Below are positions 1 to 7,000 of a DNA stretch of 10,005 nt, piece by piece. Position numbers and translations under genes: made by a program. The stretch spans positions 1-10,005 of the forward strand of contig JBKPDW010000595.1 in the NCBI GenBank assembly GCA_046728115.1. Reading direction: 5' to 3'. Numbering within the stretch: the stretch's first letter is position 1; every line of letters begins with the position of its first letter. The notes under the pieces are model-generated. The model saw only the letters and a list, made by a program, of their open reading frames with translations. It was not told where the DNA came from and did not search any database. This DNA is from CAVSWN01 sp046728115 (GTDB taxonomy: Bacteria > Acidobacteriota > Vicinamibacteria > Vicinamibacterales > CAVVIG01).

Positions 1-518
1 GCGGCAACCTCGAAGCAGCCTTGCTGCACAACGGATGAGGGATGGCCCCTCGGAGTCGGCCGGCAGGGCAGGCTCCAAACCACCTTGAGCTGCTCCGGTA
101 AAGAGCCGGGGTGGTGAGCGTCAAGGGAAACGGCGCGGCGAGACCGCGTCAGGTGTGGGTCAGAGAGACGAACACTTGTGAACCACCGCGAACGTGTCGA
201 AAGCGTAGGGACGATGTCGAAACCGGGGCGAGTCGTTGACCCGGGAGCAGTCCAGGGAGAGTCTGCAGCTCGCCTGGATGACATCCGGCATAGAGGTGGC
301 GTGACTCTGCTCCAGGCCGTTGTGCGGAACGTGGGAACCTGTCGCCTCGATGTGAAGAGAGACGTCCAAGGGAGGACCCCCGAGGACCAGCGTATCGATG
401 CGAGGCACAGGGGCGGAGCGACCCGTAGTAGTGAGGAACTCGGAGAAACTCCGAAGGAGCGAAGGGGTCGCGTCATCCGGCGTGATGAACCGGTCAACCG
501 CGCGAACGGGAGGAGCCG
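1..518 (+). ncRNA. Group II intron RNA, domain I (part) to start of domain IV
   Basis: No protein gene is supported here. The stretch has dense complementary segments, as expected for ribozyme domains I-III. The 7-bp stem 244-250/307-313 (GGAGCAG/CTGCTCC) encloses 252-256/273-277 (CCAGG/CCTGG). The stem 418-424/465-471 (GCGACCC/GGGTCGC) encloses a hairpin 440-445/449-454 (TCGGAG/CTCCGA). Purine-rich single-stranded runs lie between them. Assignment to particular domains is inference; a covariance-model fold would settle it. The small ORFs crossing this stretch have no recognisable protein and are ignored. Confidence 0.65.
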
Positions 519-1784
519 GTGAGTCAGGCCAAGCCGTTCAGTCTTTCCAAGAAGATCGTGTGGGAGGCGTACGAACGGGTCAAGGCAAACAGGGGAGCGG
601 CCGGCGTCGATTCCGAATCGATCGAGGCGTTCGAGCACGACCTGAAGAACAACCTCTATAAGATTTGGAACCGCATGTCGTCGGGCACGTACTTCCCGCC
701 GCCAGTGCGCACGGTGGCGATACCGAAGAAAGACGGAGGCGAGAGGCGATTGGGCATTCCCACTGTTGCGGACAGGATTGCTCAAACGGTGGTCAAGCTG
801 TACCTGGAGCCCCTGGTGGAACCGTCCTTCCATCCAGACTCCTATGGCTATCGGCCTCGGAAGTCTGCGCTCGATGCTGTCGCCAGCGCGCGACAGCGCT
901 GCTGGCGGTATGCCTGGGTCATTGACCTCGACATCCGCAGCTTCTTCGATACGCTCGACCACGAACTCGTGCTTCGGGCGGTGCGAAGGTACACGCAGTG
1001 CTCGTGGATTCTCCTCTATCTCAAGCGGTGGCTCGAAGCTCCCGCCCAACTGGAGGATGGAACACTGGTGCCGCGGACGAAGGGGACGCCGCAGGGCGGA
1101 GTGGTCAGTCCTCTGGTGGCCAATGTGTTTCTGCACCTCGCGTTTGACGACTGGATGCGCCGCGTGCATCCGGACGTGCCATTCGAGAGGTACGCAGATG
1201 ACATTGTCGCGCACTGCGCGACGGAGACGCAGGCGCAGCAGGTCTTGGAGAGCATCCGCCGTCGTCTCGTCCAGTGTCGGCTGGAGGTGCATCCTGCGAA
1301 GACGCGCATCGTCTACTGCAAGGATGACGACCGGCCACGCAGGTATCCCCAGGAACGTTTCGACTTCTTGGGTTACACGTTTCGCCCTCGGCGGTCGAAG
1401 AATCGATGGGGCAAATTCTTCATCAACTTCACGCCGGCGGTGAGCATGGACGCGATGACCAAGATGCGCCAAGAGATGCGGCACTGGCGGCTGCACGTCC
1501 GGAGCGACAAGGCCATCGACGACCTGGCGCGCATGTGGAATCCGGTCCTGCGCGGCTGGATTCAGTACTACGGGCGCTTCTACAAGTCTGCGTTGTCCCC
1601 GGTCTTCCGTCATCTCAATGACCTTCTGGCCCGCTGGGCCATGCGGAAATACAAGCGCCTCCGCCGGCACCATCGACGCGCTGCGCATTGGCTCGTTGGG
1701 GTCGCCGGTCGGGAGCCGAGGCTGTTTGCCCATTGGTACCTGCTGGGCCTTCGGCCGGGCGGCCGGATGCTGGGAGCCGTATGA
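519..1784 (+). CDS. ltrA: Group II intron reverse transcriptase/maturase (inner element)
   Basis: 421 aa. It binds its own intron RNA, helps it splice (maturase) and copies it into DNA at a target site. The start is GTG at 519, chosen because GGGAGGAG (508-515) lies just upstream and the N-terminus MSQAKPFSLSKKIVWEAYE matches the family. RT landmarks: IPKKDGG (about 68-74), LGIPTVADRIAQ, motif A DLDIRSFFD with Asp138, GTPQGG (189-194), and YADD (225-228) with catalytic Asp227 and Asp228. The thumb/X maturase domain fills about 290-400 (NPVLRGWIQYYGRF). No Cys-pair HNH endonuclease follows, so it belongs to an endonuclease-less lineage that usually targets DNA opened by replication. The stop codon (1782-1784) lies inside domain V, so ribozyme core and ORF overlap. 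Function is certain; the exact intron class is not. Confidence 0.95.
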   Translation: MSQAKPFSLSKKIVWEAYERVKANRGAAGVDSESIEAFEHDLKNNLYKIWNRMSSGTYFPPPVRTVAIPKKDGGERRLGIPTVADRIAQTVVKLYLEPLVEPSFHPDSYGYRPRKSALDAVASARQRCWRYAWVIDLDIRSFFDTLDHELVLRAVRRYTQCSWILLYLKRWLEAPAQLEDGTLVPRTKGTPQGGVVSPLVANVFLHLAFDDWMRRVHPDVPFERYADDIVAHCATETQAQQVLESIRRRLVQCRLEVHPAKTRIVYCKDDDRPRRYPQERFDFLGYTFRPRRSKNRWGKFFINFTPAVSMDAMTKMRQEMRHWRLHVRSDKAIDDLARMWNPVLRGWIQYYGRFYKSALSPVFRHLNDLLARWAMRKYKRLRRHHRRAAHWLVGVAGREPRLFAHWYLLGLRPGGRMLGAV

Positions 1785-1808
1785 GCGGAGACGTTCACGT
1801 ACGGTTCT
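1774..1808 (+). ncRNA. Domain V of the inner group II intron
   Basis: The 35-nt catalytic hairpin is complete. The lower helix GAGCCGTA (1774-1781) pairs with TACGGTTC (1800-1807) and contains the AGC catalytic triad at 1775-1777. There is a two-base bulge CG (1798-1799), an upper 6-bp stem TGAGCG/CGTTCA and a GAGA (GNRA) tetraloop at 1788-1791. Every position expected to pair does so, with one G-T wobble in the upper stem besides the canonical triad wobble. Confidence 0.93.
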
Positions 1809-1813
1809 GCGAA

Positions 1814-1847
1814 GCGCCTGGGGGTGAGACTCCCCCGGGCGACTCAC
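1814..1847 (+). ncRNA. Domain VI and 3' splice site of the inner intron
   Basis: A 10-bp stem, 1815-1824 paired with 1832-1841 (CGCCTGGGGG/CCCCCGGGCG, one T-G wobble), closes a 7-nt loop. A1842 is unpaired just 3' of the stem, flanked by a possible G1814-C1843 pair, and is the likely lariat branch point. The intron is expected to end in AC at 1846-1847. Confidence 0.75.
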
Positions 1848-2492
1848 CCGAACATCTACGTCCGAAGCGAGCGCGCAGGGCACCGCGTGATGGCGAACGT
1901 GGTCCGATTCATCGAGAGGCAACTGCGTCTCAAGGTGAATCAGGCCAAGAGCGCCGTCGCACGACCCGAAGACCGGCACTTCGTGGGTTTCAGCCTTCGG
2001 CGCAATCCGGAGGACGGCACCATCGAAGTCTTCTTGTCGAAGCGGTCGAAAGAGCGCATCGACGCGAGAATCCGTGAGCTGACGCCGCGAGCGTGGGGGC
2101 AGTCGCTTCGTGGCTGCATCGCCGCGCTCAACACGTACCTCCGCGGATGGCTGAATTTCTTCGGGACGAGCTGCACCGACGCCGTGGTCCGCACGCTCCA
2201 CACCCTCGATGCGCACATCAGGCGACGCCTCCGCGCCGTACTGCTTCGGCAGTGGAAGCGGAAGCGCTTCATCGTTCGGCGTCTCATTCGATTGGGTGCG
2301 CAAGCCACCACCGCGTGGCGACGTGCCTATCAGGGGAAGAAATCCCTCTGGGCACTGAGTCACTGCGGGCCCGTGGACTACGCGCTCGATAAGATGTACT
2401 TCGCGGACCATGGGCTCTTTTCGCTGGAGCACCAGTACCGCGACATGCACCACGTCATGGCTCCGGCGCAACTGACGCTTGCGCTGGCATAG
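1848..2492 (+). CDS. ltrA: C-terminal part of outer group II intron RT/maturase, interrupted after YADD
   Basis: The segment opens with PNIYVRSERAGHRVM, the sequence that follows YADD in group II intron RTs (family pattern YADDxNIYVRSxRAG). It continues through the palm/thumb junction (NQAKSAVARPEDRHFVGF) into the maturase X domain (TPRAWGQSLRGCIAALNTYL, RGWLNFFG, RRRLRAVLLRQWKRKR, KKSLWALSH). No endonuclease domain follows. The first about 200 codons and YADD itself are outside the window, separated by the inner intron. Codon phase is kept: CCG at 1848 is a whole codon, so precise splicing of the inner intron could rebuild the RT, giving YADD followed by Pro where Cys, Ala or Ser is more usual. 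Unspliced, the frame is open back to a GTG at 1824 inside inner domain VI, which would give at most a 222-aa RT-less maturase fragment. Confidence 0.85.
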   Translation, partial: PNIYVRSERAGHRVMANVVRFIERQLRLKVNQAKSAVARPEDRHFVGFSLRRNPEDGTIEVFLSKRSKERIDARIRELTPRAWGQSLRGCIAALNTYLRGWLNFFGTSCTDAVVRTLHTLDAHIRRRLRAVLLRQWKRKRFIVRRLIRLGAQATTAWRRAYQGKKSLWALSHCGPVDYALDKMYFADHGLFSLEHQYRDMHHVMAPAQLTLALA

Positions 2493-2556
2493 CTGCGGGC
2501 CGCAAGGCTGGCGTCGGCATACGCGGATTGATTTCCGCCGACATCGACGTCCCGAA

Positions 2557-2628
2557 GAGCGGGATGTGAGGCCCACAAGTCCGGTTCTGTGAGAGCTGGG
2601 AGAGGGCAACCTCTCCCGGCTACTCGAC
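2557..2628 (+). ncRNA. Domains V and VI of the outer group II intron
   Basis: Domain V (2557-2588): GAGCGGGA pairs with TCCGGTTC (2580-2587) except for a G2561-G2583 mismatch. The upper stem is TGTG/CACA (2565-2568/2574-2577) with a 5-nt loop and an AG bulge (2578-2579). The catalytic AGC triad (2558-2560) is kept. Domain VI: AGCTGGGAGAGG (2594-2605) pairs with CCTCTCCCGGCT (2610-2621) around a GCAA loop. It is followed by the bulged A2622, the putative branch point, and CTC pairing back to GAG (2591-2593). The GAC terminus at 2626-2628 is typical. Confidence 0.8.
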
Positions 2629-3368
2629 ACCGGACCGAGGCGAGCCGCACACTCGCGCGCGTGATGGCGCGCCGCACTCGCCGCCGATCGACACCGACAT
2701 GTTCGTACGCCACGGCGCCGGCGAGCAAGGTGTACCCAGCGGTCGCACACGCGCCGTGTGAAGGGCGAGTCCGGGCGATCGAATGCCGCACGAAGTTGCA
2801 CTTATGCTTCCCCCAGATCCTGCACGGTGGTGTTGCAGTGATGAACTCTTCGTGCACCGTGCCCTGAGGCGACGAGGTGGAGGAGTGCTCCACGTCGAGC
2901 AACGTGGAGGGCAGCGCGCGCGCGCCGCGACGAATCAATACGCAACGTAGATCGCTATTGTGTCGTTGTCAATGCCATCGCACGAGCGCACGGCAGATTG
3001 TGTGCAAAGCGTCCTGTGCTGGCACGGTGCGGGATTCGTGTCGACGCCTCCGCATTGAGGTGCGACGAGATATCGTGCGGTCTGGAGGAGCAGTCGTTCA
3101 TGTGCTTCCACGTCACCGTCGCAACAGCCGTCATCAACGGAGCGTGATTCGCCGAGCACGCGTTGTCGACGACGGCATGACTTCGCTGAGAACTGGCGCG
3201 CGGCGAATTGTCGTACCCGCACACGTACACACGCTGGGTACTCGGCGGCGCTGCCGCCGGCGATCTTGTCGGCGCGGTGTTGTGGTCGCGACGCGCGGGA
3301 CTGTGCGTACAACAACGCGGCGGACCGTCGCAGATCCCTGTGACGAACACGCACCGCTAACCGACCAT
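2629..3368. other. Stretch without a supportable gene (3' flank of the outer intron)
   Basis: Open frames exist on both strands but are Arg/Ser/Cys-rich, overlap one another and match no family I know. None has a ribosome binding site or a convincing start. On the minus strand one frame carries the phrase SCDGIDNDTIA near 2965-2995, which resembles the CDGIDNDCDG repeat of cysteine-rich secreted proteins, but only one unit is present and the frame stops soon after. The region may be decayed coding DNA; I see nothing firmer in it. Confidence 0.4.
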
Positions 3369-3407
3369 GATCTCGGGCCGCTGGCGGCCTGAATTGCCTG
3401 CGAGATC
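3369..3407. repeat. Nested inverted repeat
   Basis: GATCTCG (3369-3375) is complementary to CGAGATC (3401-3407). Inside it, GGCCG (3376-3380) pairs with CGGCC (3385-3389) around CTGG. No T-run follows, so this is not a standard terminator. It lies 29 bp from a larger inverted repeat and may belong to the same repeat unit. Confidence 0.45.
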
Positions 3408-3435
3408 AGGGCGCCACGTGCTTCGACACCGGTCT

Positions 3436-3522
3436 GGCAGCCGGGGCGGGAGCGACCCCCTCGGGACGAGGGCGGGGTGACGGATCGAATCAGGGGTGGG
3501 GGTCGCTCACGTCCCGGCTGCC
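3436..3522. repeat. Long imperfect inverted repeat, 25-bp arms, 37-bp centre
   Basis: The left arm 3436-3460 (begins GGCAGCCGGG, ends GCGACCCCC) is the reverse complement of 3498-3522 with two mismatches. The centre, 3461-3497, is GC-rich. The arms would form a very stable cruciform or RNA hairpin. There is no T-tract, no transposase between the arms and no obvious target duplication. It could be a palindromic intergenic repeat or a non-autonomous miniature element. Confidence 0.75.
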
Positions 3523-3539
3523 CTCCAACTGCGGATTTC

Positions 3540-3558
3540 CGGCCGGCAAAACCGGCCG
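3540..3558. repeat. Short perfect hairpin
   Basis: CGGCCGG (3540-3546) and CCGGCCG (3552-3558) flank a CAAAA loop: a perfect 7-bp GC stem. It is 17 bp from the long inverted repeat. No poly-T follows on the plus strand. Confidence 0.5.
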
Positions 3559-3677
3559 TCCGTCTGCGCGTGTCTCCATGGAGTCTCGGCGAGGGAACTG
3601 CCTGCAGGCGCGTGGCTTACGCTGATTACATTCTGCCGTTCGGGCTGAGGTTCCGGCCGCGAAGTCGCAGTGACTGC

Positions 3678-3725
3678 AAGGGGACGAACCTGCCCTGGAC
3701 CATCGTCCCCCCCTTCGTCCCCCTT
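3678..3725. repeat. Inverted repeat with GGGGACGAA-type arms
   Basis: AAGGGGACGAA (3678-3688) is complementary to TTCGTCCCCCTT (3714-3725) with one extra C. A further direct copy, ATCGTCCCC, lies at 3702-3710. On the minus strand this reads as tandem GGGGACGA units. Clusters like this occur in repetitive extragenic palindromes and near transposon ends; nothing more can be said without a genome-wide comparison. Confidence 0.45.
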
Positions 3726-3796
3726 TTCACGTTCCGAGATCGCGACGGGCGCGTACCAAAACGCCTCTTTGTCGATCACGCACAAGAAACCCCGGA

Positions 3797-3978
3797 GCGT
3801 CCACCGGGCTGTCCAAAGATGTCGGAAGAGTCGCCGCCGAGGCCGGGGTCAAACGCTGGGGTTGTCGCATTACGTCCCGGGAAACAATCCCGACATCACC
3901 GACGAGATGTGGGTGGAGGGCGTGTGGAAACACTTCAAGGGCCGCATCATCGTCGGCAGGGACTTGTTGGAGATCTGA
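3797..3978 (+). pseudogene. C-terminal remnant of an MBL-fold metallohydrolase, frameshifted
   Basis: In one frame 3797-3853 reads ASTGLSKDVGRVAAEAGVK. The next frame, from 3853, reads TLGLSHYVPGNNPD and on through ITDEMWVEGVWKHFKGRI to VGRDLLEI and a TGA at 3976. Joined, these give the usual end of ribonuclease Z/arylsulfatase-type metallo-beta-lactamase-fold proteins (pattern AAEAGVKTLVLSHxVPxxDPxxTDxxW, then a K/R-H-F block and VGxDLxE). One base is missing in the GTCAAACGCTG stretch (3848-3858). The N-terminal three quarters, with the HxHxDH zinc motif, are absent; upstream sequence is repeat-rich instead. Family assignment is from motif memory. An intact gene is excluded by both the truncation and the frameshift. 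Confidence 0.65.
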
Positions 3979-4045
3979 TCGGCGCGCCCAGCTCCCTTTC
4001 TGCTAGGCCGCCACGGGCTTCGCCGCTAGGATCGGCCCAAGCCCA

Positions 4046-6778
4046 ATGCCACTCGCACCTGGCGCCCGTCTCGGCGTCTACGAAGTCACTGCCCTGATCG
4101 GCGAAGGTGGCATGGGGCAGGTCTACCGCGCTCGCGACACGACGCTCAATCGCGACGTGGCGCTGAAGATCCTGACTGACGCCTTCGCCAGCGATCCCGA
4201 TCGCTTGCAGCGGTTCACGCGGGAGGCACAGACGCTCGCCGCGCTCAACCACCCGAACATCGCGCACATTCACGGACTCGAAGAGACAGACGGGGTCCGT
4301 GCCCTCGTGATGGAGCTCGTCGAAGGCGCGGATCTGGCGCAGCAGACTGCGCGCGGGGCAATCCCCATCGCCGAGGCACTCCCGATGGCGAAACAGATTG
4401 CCGAGGCGCTCGAAGCGGCGCACGAGCAGGGCATCGTTCATCGCGATCTCAAGCCGGCAAATATCAAAGTCAAGTCGGACGGCACGGTGAAGGTGCTGGA
4501 CTTCGGCCTCGCCAAAGCGCTGAGCCCGGAAGGGGCGAGCGTGACCGCGGACGCGTCGGCCTCGCCGACGATCACGACGCCGGCGATGACGATGCGAGGC
4601 GTGATTCTTGGAACCGCCGCGTACATGAGCCCGGAGCAGGCGAGAGGAAAGGGTGTCGACAAACGCGCGGACATCTGGGCGTTTGGCTGCGTGCTGTTCG
4701 AGATGCTCACCGGCGGGCAAGCCTTCCGCGGCGAAACGATGTCGGACGTCCTGGCTAATGTCCTTGCGAAGGATCCGAACTGGGCGGCGCTCCCCGCGTC
4801 GACGCCCGCATCGGTTCGCCGCCTGCTGACCCGATGTCTCGAACGCGACGCGAAGCGGCGACTCCACGACATCGCGGACGCTCGACTCGACATCGAGGAG
4901 GCGCTCGACATTCCTCGAGGCGTCGCGAGCGATCCATCAGGCCAGGCACTTTCGTCATCGTCCCGCATGACACCCGGGGTGATCGGTCTCGTTGCCCTCG
5001 CCGCGATGCTCATTGGCGCCGTCGGAGCCGTCGTGATCTTACGGAGTCGCGGCGACGTTGCTCAGCCAGCGCATGAAGTCGTCCGTTTCGCGGTCGGTTT
5101 GCCGCCTGGAATCGCGCTCAGCCCGATTGCGCCTGCGGCCGTGCTCTCCCCGGACGGCCGCCATCTTGTGATCGTAGGCAGAGAAGATCCGACCGACGTC
5201 AGTTCAGAAGCGCTCTTTCTGCGGACGGGAAGCGACATCACAGCTCGGAAGATCCGCGGCACCGACCGCTCCATGCGCCCATTTTTCTCGCCCGATGGCC
5301 GCTGGATCGGCTTTTTTCGGATCGCGGGCAACGCCTTGATGAAGGTTCCGCTGGAAGGCGGCGGGGCGGTCACCATCGCTCGAGTCAATGGAACCTTCGC
5401 TCCGACTATTCAGGGAGCCGACTGGGGAACGGACGGAACCATCGTGTTCGCCCAGCGCTCGGGGACGTCGGGATTCATCGGGCTGTCGCGAGTGTCGGCC
5501 TCCAGTGGAACGCCGACCGAGCTCCTGTTACCCGATCGCGTGCGAGGCGAAGAGTATGCGTGGCCTCAATGGTTGCCGGACGGAGAGCACGTGCTGTTCA
5601 GCATCCGACGACGCGACCAAACGCAAGCGGTTGCCATCCTGACGATCGGAACTGGTCAGAAGCGCGTGCTGCTCGAAGATGCTGCGTACGGCAGACTGGC
5701 GCCCACCGGGCAACTGCTGTTCGTTCGAGGGGGCGATTTGCTAGCCGCGCCCTTTAACCGGCGACGGCTCGAGATCAGTGGGGAATCGGTCGTCGTGCAG
5801 CCAGGCATCGGATTCCAAGTCGGCAGCGCCAGTGCGGACTTCACGCTCGCCGCGGCGTCCGGTGCCGCGGCCATGGCCTTTCGCGACCCGACGTTTACCG
5901 AAGGGAGCATGCTGGTGTGGGTCGATCGCCAAGGTCGAGTGACCCCGACTGCGGCGCCTGAGCATGCTTTTCGCCAACCGCGGCTCTCACCAGACGGGCA
6001 GCGGCTGGTCGTCGACATCCGTGATTCGAGGTCCCGAGACATCTGGATCTACGATTTTCGGCGCAGCCTGATGTCCAGGCTGACCACGGATGGAGGGGAA
6101 ACGCCGCTCTGGTCGCCGGATGGATTGAGCGTGGCGTGGGTGGGTGGTGCGGGCGGCGAGTATCGCGTCCTGCGCAAACGCGCGGACGGGAGCGACGCCG
6201 AACAGCAGATCTGGTCGACAGATGAACATACTCACCTGAGTGCCTGGGCTCCGGACGGACGAAGCCTGTTACTCCAGTCGTCGCGCGGCCCACGGCAATA
6301 CCTGGTGGATCTGACACTGCAACCGCAAGTCCGCGCCCGCCCATTCCGGGAGTCCACGTTCAACGAATATGGCGCCGCCATTTCTCCGGACGGACGCCGT
6401 GTCGCATTTGTCTCGGAGGAATCAGGGCAAGCCGAGGTGTACCTGACGGCGAGAAGTGGTGTCGGTAAGGTGCAGGTTTCGTCGGCAGGCGGAACAGAGC
6501 CGGTCTGGTCGCACGATGGCCGAGAGTTGTTTTATCGATCCGCCAGACGTCTGATGAGCGTCGCGACTGCAACTGCCGACTCCCTCGAGGTCGGCGCTTC
6601 GAGGCTGTTGTTCGAGTGGCCGTTCAGGGTCGGGGCCGACCCTCGCGATCCGAGCTTCGCGGTATCGCCGGACGGCCAGCGATTCCTGATGATGCGACCG
6701 GTGATTGCAGCTGGCGCCGAGGTGGTGGTCACGCTCAACTGGCTGGAGGACTTGAAGAAGCGCATGCCAACCAAGTAG
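4046..6778 (+). CDS. Membrane serine/threonine kinase with C-terminal TolB/PD40 propeller
   Basis: 910 aa, a transmembrane Hanks-type kinase that phosphorylates Ser/Thr of unknown partners in response to an unknown extracytoplasmic signal. The kinase domain (about 10-290) is complete: GEGGMGQV (19-26), VALK with Lys41, alpha-C Glu60, HRDLKPAN (132-139, Asp134), DFG (152-154), SPE (195-197), and DIWAFG (209-214). The activation segment (158-188) is long and rich in Ser/Thr. A Ser-rich linker leads to one transmembrane helix (about 311-333). Outside the membrane lie about eight SPDG-type PD40 strands (at 368, 415, 648, 690, 735, 780, 822 and 874), expected to fold as a beta-propeller. The protein ends VTLNWLEDLKKRMPTK. 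The architecture is typical of Acidobacteriota. The ATG at 4046 is preceded only by a weak AGGA (4028-4031), but kinase homology starts nearby. It stands alone, with no cognate phosphatase or operon partner. Confidence 0.95.
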   Translation: MPLAPGARLGVYEVTALIGEGGMGQVYRARDTTLNRDVALKILTDAFASDPDRLQRFTREAQTLAALNHPNIAHIHGLEETDGVRALVMELVEGADLAQQTARGAIPIAEALPMAKQIAEALEAAHEQGIVHRDLKPANIKVKSDGTVKVLDFGLAKALSPEGASVTADASASPTITTPAMTMRGVILGTAAYMSPEQARGKGVDKRADIWAFGCVLFEMLTGGQAFRGETMSDVLANVLAKDPNWAALPASTPASVRRLLTRCLERDAKRRLHDIADARLDIEEALDIPRGVASDPSGQALSSSSRMTPGVIGLVALAAMLIGAVGAVVILRSRGDVAQPAHEVVRFAVGLPPGIALSPIAPAAVLSPDGRHLVIVGREDPTDVSSEALFLRTGSDITARKIRGTDRSMRPFFSPDGRWIGFFRIAGNALMKVPLEGGGAVTIARVNGTFAPTIQGADWGTDGTIVFAQRSGTSGFIGLSRVSASSGTPTELLLPDRVRGEEYAWPQWLPDGEHVLFSIRRRDQTQAVAILTIGTGQKRVLLEDAAYGRLAPTGQLLFVRGGDLLAAPFNRRRLEISGESVVVQPGIGFQVGSASADFTLAAASGAAAMAFRDPTFTEGSMLVWVDRQGRVTPTAAPEHAFRQPRLSPDGQRLVVDIRDSRSRDIWIYDFRRSLMSRLTTDGGETPLWSPDGLSVAWVGGAGGEYRVLRKRADGSDAEQQIWSTDEHTHLSAWAPDGRSLLLQSSRGPRQYLVDLTLQPQVRARPFRESTFNEYGAAISPDGRRVAFVSEESGQAEVYLTARSGVGKVQVSSAGGTEPVWSHDGRELFYRSARRLMSVATATADSLEVGASRLLFEWPFRVGADPRDPSFAVSPDGQRFLMMRPVIAAGAEVVVTLNWLEDLKKRMPTK

Positions 6779-6822
6779 TTTGGAGCTGGCCGTTTCGTCC
6801 TATCGTCCATCGTCCGGCCGAT

Positions 6823-7000
6823 TCAGCCTGCGCCCGTCAGCCATTTCCGAAAGTCGTCCCACACACCCCGCCAATCTCCAGTGGGTCGTTCCCGCGGACG
6901 AACAGGTTGACGGCTTTTTGTACGTAGGCCAGAGACGTCCACGATCGAAAGTGCAGTTCGACAGCGCCGATTCGAGCAATCGCCGCTGCTCGCCTGACGT
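6823..7000 (-). pseudogene. C-terminal remnant of a large serine recombinase, two frameshifts
   Basis: Read on the minus strand, three frames in turn give one familiar C-terminus. First 7000-6911: TSGEQRRLLESALSNCTF, then DRGRLWPTYKKP. Second, about 6914-6882: AVNLFVRGNDP. Third, 6882-6823: TGDWRGVWDDFRKWLTGAG and a stop. Joined, they resemble the tail of site-specific recombinase family proteins (pattern EQRxLLxxxLSNCTFDRGxL, PTYRKPF, GDWRGxWDDFRxWL). The resolvase catalytic domain and zinc ribbon are missing. Shift points near 6912 and 6882 indicate at least two indels. Its upstream end abuts the 3' end of the neighbouring broken gene. Assignment rests on remembered motifs. Confidence 0.6.

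Larger units (their letters stand above)
1..1847 (+). mobile_element. Inner group II intron, 5' end outside the window
   Basis: This is a retrotransposing, self-splicing ribozyme with its own reverse transcriptase. The visible part has structured RNA (1-518), an RT/maturase ORF (519-1784), domain V (1774-1808) and domain VI (about 1814-1847). The 3' end is placed at C1847 because the element should end in AY just after the bulged A1842, and because the next base opens a codon of the interrupted outer RT. The exact end could be off by a base or two. No intron start (GUGYG) preceded by sequence encoding a YADD motif exists in the window, so the 5' boundary lies left of position 1. Domain V is fully paired and the RT has its catalytic residues, so the element looks intact and possibly mobile. 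Confidence 0.85.
1848..2628 (+). mobile_element. Outer group II intron, 3' portion (host of the inner intron)
   Basis: This is a second group II intron with a clearly different RT. Its 5' half, including domain I and the RT active-site region, must lie left of the window, beyond the inner intron. Visible parts are the C-terminal RT segment (1848-2492), a linker (2493-2556), and domains V and VI (2557-2628). The element is taken to end in GAC at 2626-2628, seven bases from the bulged A2622 in domain VI. The flanking 3' exon begins at A2629. The pairing defect in domain V raises doubt whether it still splices. Confidence 0.82.

Noticed and set aside
322..326. GTGCG resembling a group II intron 5' end
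   Set aside because: It would leave only about 200 bases before the RT, too short for domains I-III, and the sequence before it does not encode a YADD motif as the outer exon requires.
2378..2938. 186-aa minus-strand frame across the outer intron end
   Set aside because: It crosses the outer RT, domain V/VI and the intron boundary antisense, and has no recognisable domain.
3436..3522. Integron attC site or Rho-independent terminator
   Set aside because: No attC core sites (RYYYAAC/GTTRRRY) at the ends, no integron integrase and no T-tract.
3477..4097. 206-aa plus-strand frame upstream of the kinase
   Set aside because: It crosses repeats and overlaps the hydrolase remnant out of frame and the kinase start; low-complexity Pro/Arg content and no signature.
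3947..4867. 306-aa open frame on the minus strand
   Set aside because: Antisense to the kinase domain, Arg/His-rich with no family signature.
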